DNA from: Oreohelix idahoensis
Taxonomy: Eukaryota; Mollusca; Gastropoda; Stylommatophora; Oreohelicidae
Assembly: GCA_024509875.1 (NCBI GenBank)
Contig: JAMPIV010012257.1
Coordinates: 310,001 to 374,000 of the forward strand
Length of the DNA stretch: 64,000 nucleotides
Reading direction: 5' to 3'
In this document: piece after piece, positions 1-10,329 of the stretch
Position numbering within the stretch: position 1 is the stretch's first letter
Layout of the letters: every line of letters starts with the position of its first letter
The notes under the pieces: generated by a model
What the model was told of the DNA's origin: nothing
What the model saw: only the letters and a program-made list of their open reading frames with translations
Databases searched by the model: none
Program-made: the position numbers and the translations under genes

Positions 1-278
1 TAGTTCCGTGTATTATAACATTTTATTAATATTATTAAACTTAGTAAATCTCTGTGTGTGTGTACGTAAACTACCACAACACATTACATATCATTACCCT
101 AGACATTTAACGTAGCCACATTCATTAGTAAAAAAAAGATAGGTGTGAGGTCGTAGTGGTAGCAAGAAGGGCCTTCTGACAATTCACAGCTACATTTTAT
201 CTCAGGAGCCTTCACAGCTGACCTCATGCATCACACTTAGAAATATCACCACCATACAATACCATCAAACCCACTACA
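1..278 (+). mobile_element. 3' part of a long LTR, cut by the window edge
   Basis: The sequence matches 62990-63277 closely over its whole length, in the same orientation. Shared landmarks are a short GT run, a CCCTAGAC-type motif near 100, TTCACAGCTGACCTCA near 210-225 and the end CCACTACA at 271-278. The last part also resembles, more distantly, the LTR ends of the 20-36 kb array, so the families are related. The left end lies outside the window, so a solo LTR cannot be told from the LTR of a longer element. The LTR abuts a reverse-strand LINE endonuclease fragment that it appears to have interrupted. Confidence 0.6.
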
Positions 279-711
279 CTCGGTGAAGTTTCCATTTCCG
301 TTTGTACCTGTTGACAGAACTCATCCTTGACCTCTTCATCGCTGTCGTTTGTTGGTGCATGCATTGTATAATTGTGGTGTTGGTGAATCTCCCTCTCAGT
401 CTTGTTCTTATCAGTCTGTTGTTGATGGGTTTCCATTCCAGTAAAGACCTTTCCATTCCTTTCTTCGGGAAAATGGTTACATCTTCGTTGTGCTGACCAC
501 CCTCTCTACCATAGTAAAGTACTGTTTCCACTGTTGCTGTTTTTATTCTCCCCGTCCCTGTCCATCTGCTCTCGCTTATTCCCAGGATATGTAATTTGTA
601 GTTCCTCATCTCTGCTGTGATTTGTCTCAGCTTTCCTGCCTCATTCATAGTTCTGACGTTCCAAAATCCAATTCTGGTTTCGTGTTTTGCGATCAGGGCT
701 TCCGTTTTCAT
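279..711 (-). pseudogene. LINE endonuclease N-terminal fragment
   Basis: Read on the minus strand, this encodes the start of an exonuclease-endonuclease-phosphatase fold domain as found in LINEs of the RTE or craniofacial-development-protein-2-like type. The opening motif is IGFWNVRTMNEAGKL, followed by LHILGISESRWTGTG with the catalytic Glu, then ETVLYYGREGG. In a LINE this domain nicks the target DNA to prime reverse transcription. The frame stops abruptly where the LTR (1-278) begins, so the rest of the endonuclease was probably displaced outside the window. A second overlapping minus frame carries the expected next motif (APTND near residue 28), which indicates a frameshift. Confidence 0.7.
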
Positions 712-1161
712 GCCAACGGCTTCCTTTCAGCTTTCACTACTGGCAGTCATACGAGCCTGAGACTCCGGATGTCCGTCCTGCATCAAAGGGTTTCCATTTG
801 TTGCCGTTTCCGTTACATGTGCGATTTTGTACATAGACAGGGGTGTCGGCACTGTGCTAAAACCCCCAGCCTGGAGGACCAGGGTACCAGCTTTTGTCTG
901 ACCCCTACCCACGCAGACCAGTCCAGCTTGGTTGAACCTACCAGGAGTAAAACTCCCACTGGCATAGCTCTGTGGATTGTCAGGGTACACAAGCTGCCAT
1001 ACCGCTACAAGGTATAGGTACCATTGACGGCAGCAGTCAGACATACTTTGACTATACATCGCTTCCTTATAGCATATCATTTCAATCAAACAGGCAATAC
1101 CTGTTAGCTCCTGCAAGATGGTCGAAGCTTTCATCAAACACAGACCACGTTCTGCTGTCAC
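712..1161 (-). other. 5' region of the same reverse-strand LINE
   Basis: This stretch lies immediately upstream, on the minus strand, of the LINE endonuclease fragment and stays largely open there. Its open frame (727-1161) has no catalytic motif that I recognise. Position and orientation suggest the 5' untranslated or N-terminal leader of the same LINE. Homology to a known leader could not be tested here. Confidence 0.35.
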
Positions 1162-1444
1162 ATGTGATCAGGTCACGGTCTTTCTATGTTTGCCTCCTCA
1201 TTTTCATTTCTGTCGCCAGTTCTCTTTTCCGTGCGTTCTTTGGTTATCCTCTACTTTTATTGTCCTAGGGTTTCCAGAAAAAGAACTGCCCTGTTATGCT
1301 ATAAACAGGTGCCATCAATGTTTGACCAAATCTATCGCCATCCTTGTCTTCTCATCTCTTGTTCTACTGGTACTTGTCTTGTACTTTTCATAGCAGATGA
1401 TATCATAATACGATCGCTATTATCAACATTACCTTTGAGTTGTA

Positions 1445-1600
1445 TCTGGAGCATAGGAGCTCAGCAAATTCATGGCAAACTTTCGTGTTATGTGCCATCT
1501 GTTCAAGGTTTTTACATGTCTTTTGTAACCCCTTCATGTCTGTGTCCAAATCTTTTCTCCGTGCGGCTTTAGGACATCCACTATGTCCATTACCTTGTGG
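1445..1600 (-). pseudogene. Decayed LINE-derived repeat (shared with 36.6 kb and 17.1 kb)
   Basis: On the minus strand this segment aligns by eye with the plus strand of 36570-36770, and more weakly with 17086-17240. Shared elements include a GAAATGAA/GACATGAA block, CTTGAGCAG/CTTGAACAG, GGCACATAACA/GGCACGTGACA and an ending near CCTATGCTCC. Three diverged copies in one window show a dispersed repeat. Its codon pattern suggests the C-terminal tail of a LINE ORF, but I cannot assign a clade. Confidence 0.35.
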
Positions 1601-1641
1601 ATGCCATCAGCTGGTTTACTCAATGTGCATCTTATCCAACG

Positions 1642-1733
1642 CCAGCGACCTTACCTCACTACCTCCAGCGACCTTACCTCACTACCTCCAGCGACCTTAC
1701 ATCACTACCTCCAGCGACCTTACCTCACTACCT
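1642..1733. repeat. 23-bp tandem repeat, 4 copies
   Basis: The unit CCAGCGACCTTACCTCACTACCT begins at 1642, 1665, 1688 and 1711. The copies are identical except for one base in the third. No spacers separate them, so this is a minisatellite and not a CRISPR array. Confidence 0.95.
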
Positions 1734-2308
1734 GCTGTCATTAAATCATCATCATTTTCCTTCACATTCCTTATCGAGCATGGCGCTACCACTGTAGCTG
1801 ACCTCGCAGGACACCTGCGCAAAGTAAATACTTGATCTTGAAGCTGTGGTTTCTGTGGAAATTTGTTTTACATGACAAGGTTGCCAGCCCCGTGCTTGTT
1901 CAGCATGTCTGACAGAGGCGGTACTCCTATTCTTTCTTTGTCTCTCTAGACCCCCCCCCCCCCCCCCGGGGAGCTGCACGGTGTACTTTCATCAAATACA
2001 GAGCATTAATTTCCACATACAGAGGACAATACCATGATTATGAAAACGACTAGCATCCAGGAATCAATGCTGCACTGTTGAGACACTCAAGTTAATGATA
2101 CAATCAAAAGTGCAAATAATTACTGCCATTCTGCCTGGAACACTGTCAAACAGAACAATCGAAGTGCTCAACGTTTAACAAATGGACATTCTACAGAAAT
2201 GTCAGTGAGAAGTTGGAGGCTGCATTTTACCCGCAAGAATGCTGGTGTTAGAAAGTTGGTTGGCAGCAAAAGCATGACAAACACTGGAGACAAATGTATG
2301 GAAATAGT
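1734..2308. other. No gene recognised; poly-C tract near 1950-1966
   Basis: I see no coding region. A run of C residues lies near 1950-1966. The text around 1850-1905 (GTGGTTTCTGTGGAAAT, then TTGCCAGCCCC) resembles the tandem units at 12174-12597 and is probably a diverged dispersed copy of that repeat. Confidence 0.5.
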
Positions 2309-2672
2309 CAGGACCGGCCTTAGTGCATTAGGCGAGCGGGCCGAGTGGTACGATACAGCTGCCTTCCCTAGACTTTAAGCTGCAAAAGTAAATTAAACTC
2401 TACTGGACAATTAAGTAAGATTCGTGAATAAAATTGCAGACAAGTTTTAGACATTTATTACTTACCCACACAAAAAAAATTAATTAATTAATTAAATAAA
2501 ACATGATAACAATTAAAACCAGAATGTTAAATAATGTCATAATTTGGTTTTAGTCTTTTCTTTTCAAGGACTTATATTGTGTGCTTTTCCCTGGGCGAAT
2601 TGTGTCACAGTTGCAGAAAAGTATTTTTTTTTCTCCGCCCGCCCCGGTCGCCCTGCCCTAACGCCGGCCCTG
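2309..2672. mobile_element. hAT-type MITE
   Basis: The left end reads CAGGACCGGCCTTAGTGCA. The reverse complement of the right end reads CAGGGCCGGCGTTAGGGCA, so the termini are imperfect inverted repeats of about 20 bp or more. Flanking octamers are GAAATAGT (2301-2308) and TAAATAAT (2673-2680), which agree at 6 of 8 positions, as expected for an aged 8-bp hAT duplication. The element is 364 bp, contains no coding sequence and has a (TTAA)n-like run near 2480. It is a non-autonomous element that depended on a transposase encoded elsewhere. Its termini differ from those of the neighbouring hAT element at 2953. Confidence 0.65.
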
Positions 2673-2952
2673 TAAATAATCATACAAGCTGTTATTAGTC
2701 GTTATTGAGAGAAAGTGACCGACGCGTTTAATGAAAATATTTGCTCAGAAATGCACGCAATTCCGATAATAGTCAACATTGTTTCGACAGGTTCTTTTAC
2801 TTCATATGCAGGGAATTTGGAATTCGGGACACGCGTGTAAAATTGAACGTAAGTAATTTAATGGAAAACGTCTTTCAGTGGTCATAAGTATGTATGTCAA
2901 TGAACTCAAGTTTATAAAACAGAGCTGTTTCTTCTGTGGTAGTAGTGGTCAT

Positions 2953-2964
2953 CAGTGATGCCAC
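2953..2964 (+). repeat. hAT left terminal inverted repeat
   Basis: CAGTGATGCCAC pairs with the right terminus at 11 of 12 positions. The target duplication GTGGTCAT lies immediately outside. Confidence 0.9.
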
Positions 2965-3380
2965 AGCTGGGTATTTCTTACTAGATCTGGGTTTTTGGGC
3001 TTCCGTCTGGGTATCTGGGTAATCTTTTTCAAAATCTGCATTAATCTGGGTATATTTGACAATTGGCATTTACAATGTATGTGTATTCTATGCACTGAGC
3101 ATTATACATTATATGTATATTATAATTAAATGTAAAGCATTATGTGCTATATATTTTTTATTCCACTTAAATTTAATTCTTGTTTTTAACCACATCAATG
3201 ACGTTGTTTTTTTGACTCGTTTACATCAGCTATCTATTTCCTGTTATTCTGTTAATGGCTGTCATCTGCAATACTCGGTCATTTTTGCGATGTGTTATAA
3301 AGTCTTCTTTTTACATTATTAGACTAAGCAGATAAACCGCATATTGGTTTTTTTTGTTGTTGTTATTATAAGATTATAAA

Positions 3381-5411
3381 ATGAGCGATGATGAAGGTAC
3401 GCTTGGTAGTTGTAGCAGCATGACGACACACACGCCACCGCGTAAAAAAGTGAAGCCATGGTATCAGCAGGCTTTTTGTGCGAAATGGCTAACAGACAGT
3501 GAACTGAAGGATTGGATTAAGCCGGACTCTGGTAACCGCTATGCTGCGATTTGTACGGTCTGTTCCTGTACATTAACTAATGCCAACAAAACAGCTTTAT
3601 TGACACATAAAAGCACACAGAAGCACATGAAAAACTTCGAAGCCAAAAGCAAAACTCTGAACATTAACAAGTTTTTCATCAAACCAAAAGATCCCTGTCT
3701 CCAAGACAAAATTGCTAAAGCGGAGATAGTGTTGTCGGCTTTCATGGCAGAACATAATACTCCGTTTTCGCAAGCTGATCATTTGATTGAATGTTGCAAG
3801 CAGATATTTCCAGAAAGCACAATTGCTCAAAATATGTCACTGAAGCGCACCAAGGCTGCCTATGTGATGCAGTACGGCATTGCTCATTTTGAGCGGCTTG
3901 AAGTTATAAACATTTGCAGAAATCAGAAATTTTCTATAATCGTTGATGAGAGTACTGATATTTCTACGAACCAGATGTTGGCAGTCGTTGTGCGATTCTG
4001 TGACACAAAAACAAAAAAAGTAGTTGATTTACTGTTAGACCTCATTGAGGTGGAGGATGGGACTGGTCTTGGCACGTTTACAGCTGTTAAGAAATTGTTG
4101 AGCACGCATGAAATCCCGCTTAGTAACGTCATTGGTTTTGCTGCAGACAACTGTGCCACTATGATGGGGACTGCAAGTGGTTTACAGGCACATCTGAAGA
4201 AAGAGATTCCACATGTCTTTGTTCTCGGCTGTGTTTGTCATTCATTTGCACTTTGTGCAAATGCTGCCAGCAACCACCTACCGTCTTGGCTTGAAATTTT
4301 GATAAAGAATGTCTGCTTCTATTTTTCGCGTAGTAGTAAAAGAAATCTCCAGTTCCAGTTAATACAAGATGAAGTTCAGGCCCAGAAACATAAATTGTTG
4401 AAGCTGTGTGAAAGACGCTGGCTGTCCCGTGAAGAAGTCATTGAGAGGATCCTTGAGCAATGGGATGCTCTGCACTTGTATTTCCAATCCGAAGCTTCAG
4501 TGGACAACGTCGACGGTGCGGGGCAAATCCTGCAGATGATGAACACTGTTGGCACGAAGCACATGCTTCTATTTGTCGGCTACATACTGGATAAAGCTAA
4601 CGTCATGAACATGGAATTCCAGTCCGAGAACTTCCGTCTTCACAAAGTGTACACGAGTGTAACAAGAGAGTATCGTTTTCTTCTCAGTATGTTTATTAGG
4701 CAGGAAGTATTGCAGCATGAGCATCGCACTCTTGCCGACATTGATCCTTCGGATGTACAGGTGCACAAGAAACTAAATTACATTGAGCTGGGTGGACGAT
4801 GTGAAGTGCAGTTAATCCGACAACCGTTACGAGATAAAGAAGTCCAGTTTCGCAAGGATGCATTGGCATACCTGATTGAACTTTGTACTCAAATACGACG
4901 CAGGTTCCCACTTGAACAAAACAGTGTTCTGGCGCAAATGCAGCTGTTGGATCCAAAGCAAGCTCTCGATATCAACAAACCTTCTGTCATTCCATTAGCA
5001 GCGCAGTTCCCAACAGTTGTTTCAGAAGAGAGCCTTGATCGTCTGTCTGATCAATGGCGAGAACTGGCATCGTACCGAAAAGATCTTGGACATCTAGTGG
5101 ATGAGGATCCGCCAGCATTCTGGCTGGGACTGCAACAAGTAACAGATGCTAATAACCAGAAGAAATTTGATGTTTTGGCTGACCTCATGTGCACGCTTAT
5201 GGCACTACCTCACTCCTCAGCATGCGTCGAAAGAGTGTTTTCGAAGGTTAACTTAGTTAAAACAAAACAAACCAACAAGCTTTTGTGTGAAACAGTTTCC
5301 AATCGAATACTAGCCAAGCAAGCAGTTGCCATAGACGGAGTTTGTCATAAGTTTAATCCCAGTAAAAGCGTGGTTGAAGATGTGCGTGAAGGACGTTGTC
5401 GGCAGAGATAA
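3381..5411 (+). CDS. hAT-family transposase
   Basis: This 676-residue protein would cut and paste the surrounding element in the nucleus. A BED/TTF-like zinc finger is visible at residues 58-82 (C58, C61, H76, H82). The RNase H-like catalytic core follows, with candidate acidic residues in IIVDESTD (D189) and GFAADNCA (D256). The hAT-typical Cys-His motif GCVCHSFAL lies at 283-291 and an RRWLSREE segment in the second half. The C-terminal hAT dimerisation region carries LPHSSACVERVFSKVN near residues 610-626. The ATG follows an AT-rich leader. After the TAA at 5409-5411 the same frame stays open for 40 codons to a TAA at 5532-5534, so the present stop may be a nonsense change that trims an acidic tail. 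I see no frameshift in the catalytic region. Confidence 0.92.
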   Translation: MSDDEGTLGSCSSMTTHTPPRKKVKPWYQQAFCAKWLTDSELKDWIKPDSGNRYAAICTVCSCTLTNANKTALLTHKSTQKHMKNFEAKSKTLNINKFFIKPKDPCLQDKIAKAEIVLSAFMAEHNTPFSQADHLIECCKQIFPESTIAQNMSLKRTKAAYVMQYGIAHFERLEVINICRNQKFSIIVDESTDISTNQMLAVVVRFCDTKTKKVVDLLLDLIEVEDGTGLGTFTAVKKLLSTHEIPLSNVIGFAADNCATMMGTASGLQAHLKKEIPHVFVLGCVCHSFALCANAASNHLPSWLEILIKNVCFYFSRSSKRNLQFQLIQDEVQAQKHKLLKLCERRWLSREEVIERILEQWDALHLYFQSEASVDNVDGAGQILQMMNTVGTKHMLLFVGYILDKANVMNMEFQSENFRLHKVYTSVTREYRFLLSMFIRQEVLQHEHRTLADIDPSDVQVHKKLNYIELGGRCEVQLIRQPLRDKEVQFRKDALAYLIELCTQIRRRFPLEQNSVLAQMQLLDPKQALDINKPSVIPLAAQFPTVVSEESLDRLSDQWRELASYRKDLGHLVDEDPPAFWLGLQQVTDANNQKKFDVLADLMCTLMALPHSSACVERVFSKVNLVKTKQTNKLLCETVSNRILAKQAVAIDGVCHKFNPSKSVVEDVREGRCRQR

Positions 5412-5534
5412 GCAAAGATTTTGGAACTGCACAATCAAGATTCCACGTTGTCAATTCATGCATATGATCTTGACGAAGGAGAAGTTGTCGACATGGATGC
5501 CGAGTCTCTGACAAGTGACATTTTTCAACAGTAA
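5412..5534 (+). pseudogene. In-frame 40-codon extension after the transposase stop
   Basis: Directly after the TAA the transposase frame remains open for 40 codons. They are rich in Asp and Glu toward the end (LDEGEVVDMDAES), followed by a second TAA. It lies inside the transposon and downstream of the dimerisation domain. It could be the ancestral C-terminus cut off by one substitution, or untranslated sequence that is open by chance. Confidence 0.45.
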
Positions 5535-5864
5535 CAAGTTACAAGTAACATTTTATATTTAATTTGAGGAACATTTTGTTAATGTAACTAATGTAAGTAT
5601 ATTACTGTTAAAATATCTCATTTTCAAGAGTTCATATATTGGGGTGTTATTAAAATCATTTTTATTTAATTGTGAATGTTTGGTAATTATTAAAAAAAAA
5701 ATGAAGAAATACATAAAAATTGGTAGCACACAGATTATTTGTGCTAAAGATGCACATAAAAGATTATGTAAGCATCGTCTTTCCCATGTATTTGAGGCAT
5801 AAAATATTCTGGGTATGTCTGGGTTTTTTTAAGAAGAGCATCTGGGTTTATCTCTAGAACTTGA

Positions 5865-5876
5865 GTGGCAACACTG
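5865..5876 (-). repeat. hAT right terminal inverted repeat
   Basis: GTGGCAACACTG is the reverse complement of CAGTGTTGCCAC and matches the left end with one difference. It is followed by the duplicated octamer GTGGTCAT. Confidence 0.9.
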
Positions 5877-5972
5877 GTGGTCATGAGCTGAAACCAGCGA
5901 CATTTGTGAACCATTTCCCGATTTATAGAAGTACTAGCAAGTAACCCACCAAAACATGACGGGAGATAATTA

Positions 5973-6125
5973 TGGCTAGTTCTTTCTGCTGCTGTCCTGA
6001 CGGGGCACTGATTGATTGTGGTTAGTTCTTTCTGCTGCTGTCCTGACGGCGGCACTGATTGATTATGGTTAGTTCTTTCTGCTGCTGTCCAGACGGCGGC
6101 ATTGATTGATTGTGGTTAGTTCTGT
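5973..6125. repeat. About 47-bp tandem repeat, 3 full copies plus a partial
   Basis: Units begin TGGCTAG or TGGTTAG at 5973, 6019, 6066 and 6113. Each contains TTCTTTCTGCTGCTGTCC followed by a GACGGCGGCACTGATTGATT-like block. The first unit is 46 bp and the others 47 bp. The array begins about 90 bp right of the hAT transposon. Confidence 0.9.
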
Positions 6126-6369
6126 CTTTTCCATCCCATTTCATCTTCACTGGATCTTTGTAGTCAAAGTTTTAATGTTTTTGGTTTAGTTTTAAGGAAC
6201 ATCTTCGTTGCACACGGATAGCTCCATCAGTACTGCTATCTCCTCCCTTAGATCACACAAGGAGGATCTCGGCACAGTGCACGAACTCTGTAGCACCGAC
6301 GAGGATCCAAATGGGTGTATACAGCAATCACACAAATATAAATATTTCTGTGGGTTTAGGTTTCATAAT

Positions 6370-6665
6370 TTTTTTTTTTAATTGTGCCAGGGCAGCGACC
6401 GTATGGCCTACTCTTTACGATTTGAAACTGCCGAGGGATTTATAACGTGGGCAACTTGCACATGGGACCTTCTATTTTTTCGGCCTTATTCGAGAAGGCT
6501 AGGTATCCGATCTTACTACCCAGGAGATCAAGGGGGAGTACGACATCATTAGGAACCACTGGTTCTGGAAACAGTTTCCATCAATTATATTCCCTGTACT
6601 GGGAGCGAACCCGGTACCTTTAGAATTAGAGGCGGCCGCCTTACCTTTTAGCCACTCCGACCCCC
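6370..6665 (-). mobile_element. tRNA-derived SINE (minus strand)
   Basis: Read on the minus strand, the right end is a tRNA-like head. An A-box-like GAGTGGCTAAAAGGTAAGG is followed about 35 bp later by a B-box-like CCGGGTTCGCTCCC (plus-strand copy near 6600). These are the internal RNA polymerase III promoter boxes that SINEs inherit from tRNAs. The minus-strand 3' end reaches a T-rich run near 6370-6380, consistent with an A tail. I found no convincing target duplication, so the exact ends are approximate. Confidence 0.65.
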
Positions 6666-8849
6666 TAAAACCTTTAATGCCTTATGGTCAATGATCAATG
6701 CATCAGAAAAAAAAATTGCAAAGCCTGAATGTTATTTTAATCAGTGTTCAGTTTAGTTTTCACGGTGCAATGTGCGCATTTTCCGCAGTGTCCTGAAAAG
6801 ATGACTTGGTTGTGTTCATTTTTTCGTTTCGGGGTGTTTCACTTAGACAATTGCCAATGTGGTGGTGGACGGAAATCGATAATTGCATAACCTCTCACTA
6901 TATCTTTCAAGTGGAAATTAGCTACTTCCGTCCAATGGTTAACAAAAAAAAAACAATAGCAGGATGGGAAATTCTGCATGTTCAAGTTAATGTAAAGTTT
7001 GTCGAAGCGTGTGAGATTACGCAGAAATGATTTCACATACGACAAAATGTCACAATTAGACCGTCTTTGTCGGTGCAGTTTGGAAGTCAGATACAGTGTA
7101 ATTCATATGTTGACTGACATCTGCAGGAAATACATATCCAGTATGGATTATCCAATGAGGAAAATTTAGTCAGGTGTGATGGGGTCACTCCGTATTACCC
7201 CTCCCGCTCAATTCGAAATCTAGTAACGTAGTTTTACAACTTTTAACCCCACTATTATATTTGAAAATGTTAAGGACAAAGGTCAAACTTTCAGCTTAGA
7301 ATTGGACACTCCTTGATTTTTTTTTACCATAAGTTGAAAGAGGGTACCTATCCCCCAGAAACCGCATAGACACCCGCCCTATTATTTAGAGACAGGTTGT
7401 AACTATAAATAACTACAACATGTTTGAAATTTTTTTTTTGCCCAAGGCCATCGCTTGTCCAAGATTTGAATTAACTAATGCCAAGCGTATGATACCCACC
7501 CCTAAAACCACAGGCTTTTTCGTTACCCGTCCTAATATTTAAAACGACCATTAGACAGTTTGGCAGCTGGCCAACGCGTTGTTTCGTTTCTAAGAACGGG
7601 CGAGAGAGGAAAAAAGGGGGGTGGGGGGGGGGGAATTAACATGGAAAAAAGCTAACCTAACTTGTGCATTGTGAAACTGAAACTAACAAACCAATTGTGT
7701 GCAGGGCAGAGAAAGGTGCAAGAAAAACATAGATAATGTATTGCATTCTAATGGAAAAATAAATAAAAAGGAAAGGACAGAAACGATAATATTGGTTATT
7801 AGAATACCATATTAATCTCTTTAATATGTTAGCTTGCCTTAGAGTAAAAGTCAGTTGTTCTGAATAAATAAAGAAGAAAAGTACAAAGATGAAAACTAGG
7901 ATAAAGAAGTAAATGAAAACATACTGGCTAGATAAAGGACACGTGTCCGGTTAATAATCACTTTCAATCTTTAAAATCGCTTCAATAACAACGGAGATAT
8001 CGTAGAAAATAAAAATTGAAGACAGACAGACATACACAGTGGTAACCGCTCAACTTTGAAAATCTTCGGATGTTACTTTTTCTAAACGCGTTTTTTTTTA
8101 AAAGAAAGTCAAATTGGCTTAACTTGATTTGATTGGTTGAGGTTAGTCTAGGAAGAGAGTGGATAAACGAACGCTTTGCTAAGCATAAGTGCCACTTGAA
8201 AAAATATTTCCTCCAAGAAGGGTTAAGAGTAGAAGCAGAGCAATTTGTGACCAATTGCCTTTGCGGTTTGGGAGTCGGCGATCTGAACTTGTGCCATTGA
8301 TCGCTAGTTAACCTTATACTTGTGAAATATTTCATTGATTGCGGTAAGATAAACACTTTTATTGATGTATATATATTATTATTAATATGTAGAGGCCAAC
8401 CCAGATAGGGCGCCCACAAATTTTGGTTGTGCGACATTTGCCTTTGTGGAAGCTTGCGACATACTAGGAGCACAGGCAAGCCTAAGTAGACTTATGAAGC
8501 AAATGAAAGTACTTTGTGTTGGAAAATGGATATATAAAATATTACGACTGTAAGACCAGGAAGCCACTGGCAGTCTTCGGCAGACCTCAGTGTTCCAATA
8601 ACTTTAAAAATAAATAAAATTTCATATGAAAATAATTAACAGATCACTAGAGAGAGAGAAAAGAAAAGAGTATATCCCAGCTGAAGATAAAGAAGGTTTA
8701 AAGTGACAGGGGCGTTGAACCATGTGGGGAGAAGAAGATACCCCATGAGTATGAAGCAGTCACAATTAAAATTAGGGACTGTAGCTATTTTGGTTAGCTC
8801 TTTTATCTGATCACAACGCATGTTTAATGATGTTTAATTGTTAGTGGTG
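6666..8849. other. No gene or element recognised
   Basis: This 2.2-kb stretch contains only short open frames without recognisable motifs. There is a G run near 7616-7633 and several T and A runs. Scattered CCC-rich blocks at 7195-7510 may belong to an old repeat that I do not recognise. Confidence 0.5.
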
Positions 8850-9480
8850 GAGATACATAACTAGAGTACTTAGGGAGGACTGTTCCTCTTGTTGCAGGGT
8901 TGAGTCATATATTACCCAGTGAGCCATAACCTGGAGCTGCAGAGATTCGAGGCACCATGCTGGTTGTTTGAATGTTGACGTCTTATCTGCCTCCAGAGAA
9001 CACGGTAGTGAACGAGTGTGTATTTTCGAGCAAGTCATCTATCTTCAAAGGAACCACAAGATAAGCCATAAGACTGCGGGCTTATGTCAGTTCATCACGT
9101 TGTATTCTCCACACGCTACTATAAACTGTTTTGTGAAATGATGAGACACCCAGTCCTTCCAAGTAGTGACACTTCATAAGACAGCATTGTTTCAGCAGTG
9201 AATAAAATTCTATAAACATTGTAGTAGTGACATTTATGGACAAGATGTCCTTCATATTTATTTAATGCTGTACATAAACACACTTCATTTTAAGTTTTAA
9301 ACATTCCTGTCCCAAAAGATTTGCGGTACAGGAAATTAAAATTGTAAGATAATATTATAACTTTAACCCCAGTCTTGTTGATTTAATTTTCATTGAGTTA
9401 AAGTGTGTTTGTTGTTTTCAGGCATTTATCACTACATTTGCATTACCCTAGACACGTAGCCATATAAAACATCACACAAT
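8850..9480 (+). mobile_element. Possible diverged LTR relative
   Basis: Two blocks resemble the other LTRs in the window at matching relative places. GGGAGGACTGTTCCTCTTGT near 8873 resembles the GTAGGAGGTACATCCTTCTTGTTTC region of the array LTRs, and CATTTGCATTACCCTAGACAC near 9436 resembles their distal motif. The order and orientation agree. The similarity is weak and no termini or duplication were found, so this is a tentative call. Confidence 0.3.
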
Positions 9481-9746
9481 AGATATAAAAATATTGCACA
9501 GCGTGAGATCTGAGGGAAGTAGCGTTAGGTCCCCTGAGAACTCATCAACACCACTTTCAACTATTAGACTCAGGGTCTTACATAGCTTGACCTCACGCTG
9601 TAGACACATATATTTTCTTTTATATACCATCAATAACCTCCCCGGTGTTAATCCACCACATCAGGGAACAAGCAAAACAGATGTTTGGACAGCTTCCCTC
9701 GTTTAAGTCACCTGACTCGAACTCTGCTTCAACGTTTTCTCTTCCC

Positions 9747-9809
9747 GCTTCCCCCCCCCCTCCCCCCCCCCCCTCTTCCCCCCCCCCCCCCCCCCCAAAA
9801 AAAAAAAAA
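9747..9809. repeat. C-rich then A homopolymer tract
   Basis: A nearly pure C run with a few T interruptions extends to 9796 and is followed directly by 13 A residues. A similar C-to-A junction occurs at 36601-36640. Assembly accuracy is doubtful in such tracts. Confidence 0.9.
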
Positions 9810-9968
9810 CGCAACACACAAAAAACAAACCTCATAATAATAAAACTGTTGAAACTTGATGGTTAAGTGCAGACCTTCACTGCCTCATAAATGTACTGGC
9901 GGAACAGCAATTCTAACACACGGAAATGAGTAATTTAAAATGGTGATATATACAACAGAGATGACCCA

Positions 9969-10256
9969 ATCCACCAACTAAACAGACACCAACAGACTAT
10001 CATTTTCCGCCTGAGAACTGGCCACTGTAGACTACTTTACCATCTCTATCGCCTCAGGATGTCCCACACAAATGAATGTCCATGTGGAACTGGAACCCAG
10101 ACACCCGAAAACATTCCCCAAAACTGCCCAACCCATGATGACCCACGATGTCTGACCTGGCCAAGGGGTGCTGAGCTCAAGCAGAAGCAATGGGGCTGCC
10201 GCGCCTGACCTGGAAAAATTGTGGACTTCGTCCTGGCGACAGGCTTGCAGATTTAG
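9969..10256 (+). pseudogene. C-terminal tail of a LINE (after the RNase H region)
   Basis: One frame reads through IIFRLRTGHCRLLYHLYRL and then a CPCGTGTQTPENIPQNC block. This matches the general pattern of the end of LINE ORF2 in I, R1 or Jockey-like elements: an R-L-R-T-G-H motif followed by a Cys-rich segment. The frame has one internal TGA at 10206-10208 and ends at TAG 10254-10256. The remainder of the element is absent upstream, so this is a strongly 5'-truncated, dead copy. Confidence 0.6.
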
Positions 10257-10329
10257 CATGACTACAAACTAAACGCAGAAGAAGTAGAAGAAGAAAGGAT
10301 AAAGCACTAGGGGACAAAGAGATGTGGTT

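Larger units (their letters stand above)
2953..5876 (+). mobile_element. Complete hAT DNA transposon
   Basis: The element is bounded by inverted termini: CAGTGATGCCAC on the left and, reverse-complemented, CAGTGTTGCCAC on the right. Both sides carry the octamer GTGGTCAT (2945-2952 and 5877-5884), a perfect 8-bp target duplication. It fits the nTnnnnAn preference known for the Ac branch of hAT. The single gene (3381-5411) occupies most of the 2.9 kb. Several CTGGGTAT/CTGGGTTT motifs lie within about 110 bp of each end; such subterminal motifs are transposase-binding candidates in hAT elements. The perfect duplication and the nearly intact gene indicate a young insertion. Confidence 0.95.

Noticed and set aside
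9620..9866. Gly- or Pro-rich open frames over the C tract
   Set aside because: Homopolymer artefact with no conserved sequence around it.
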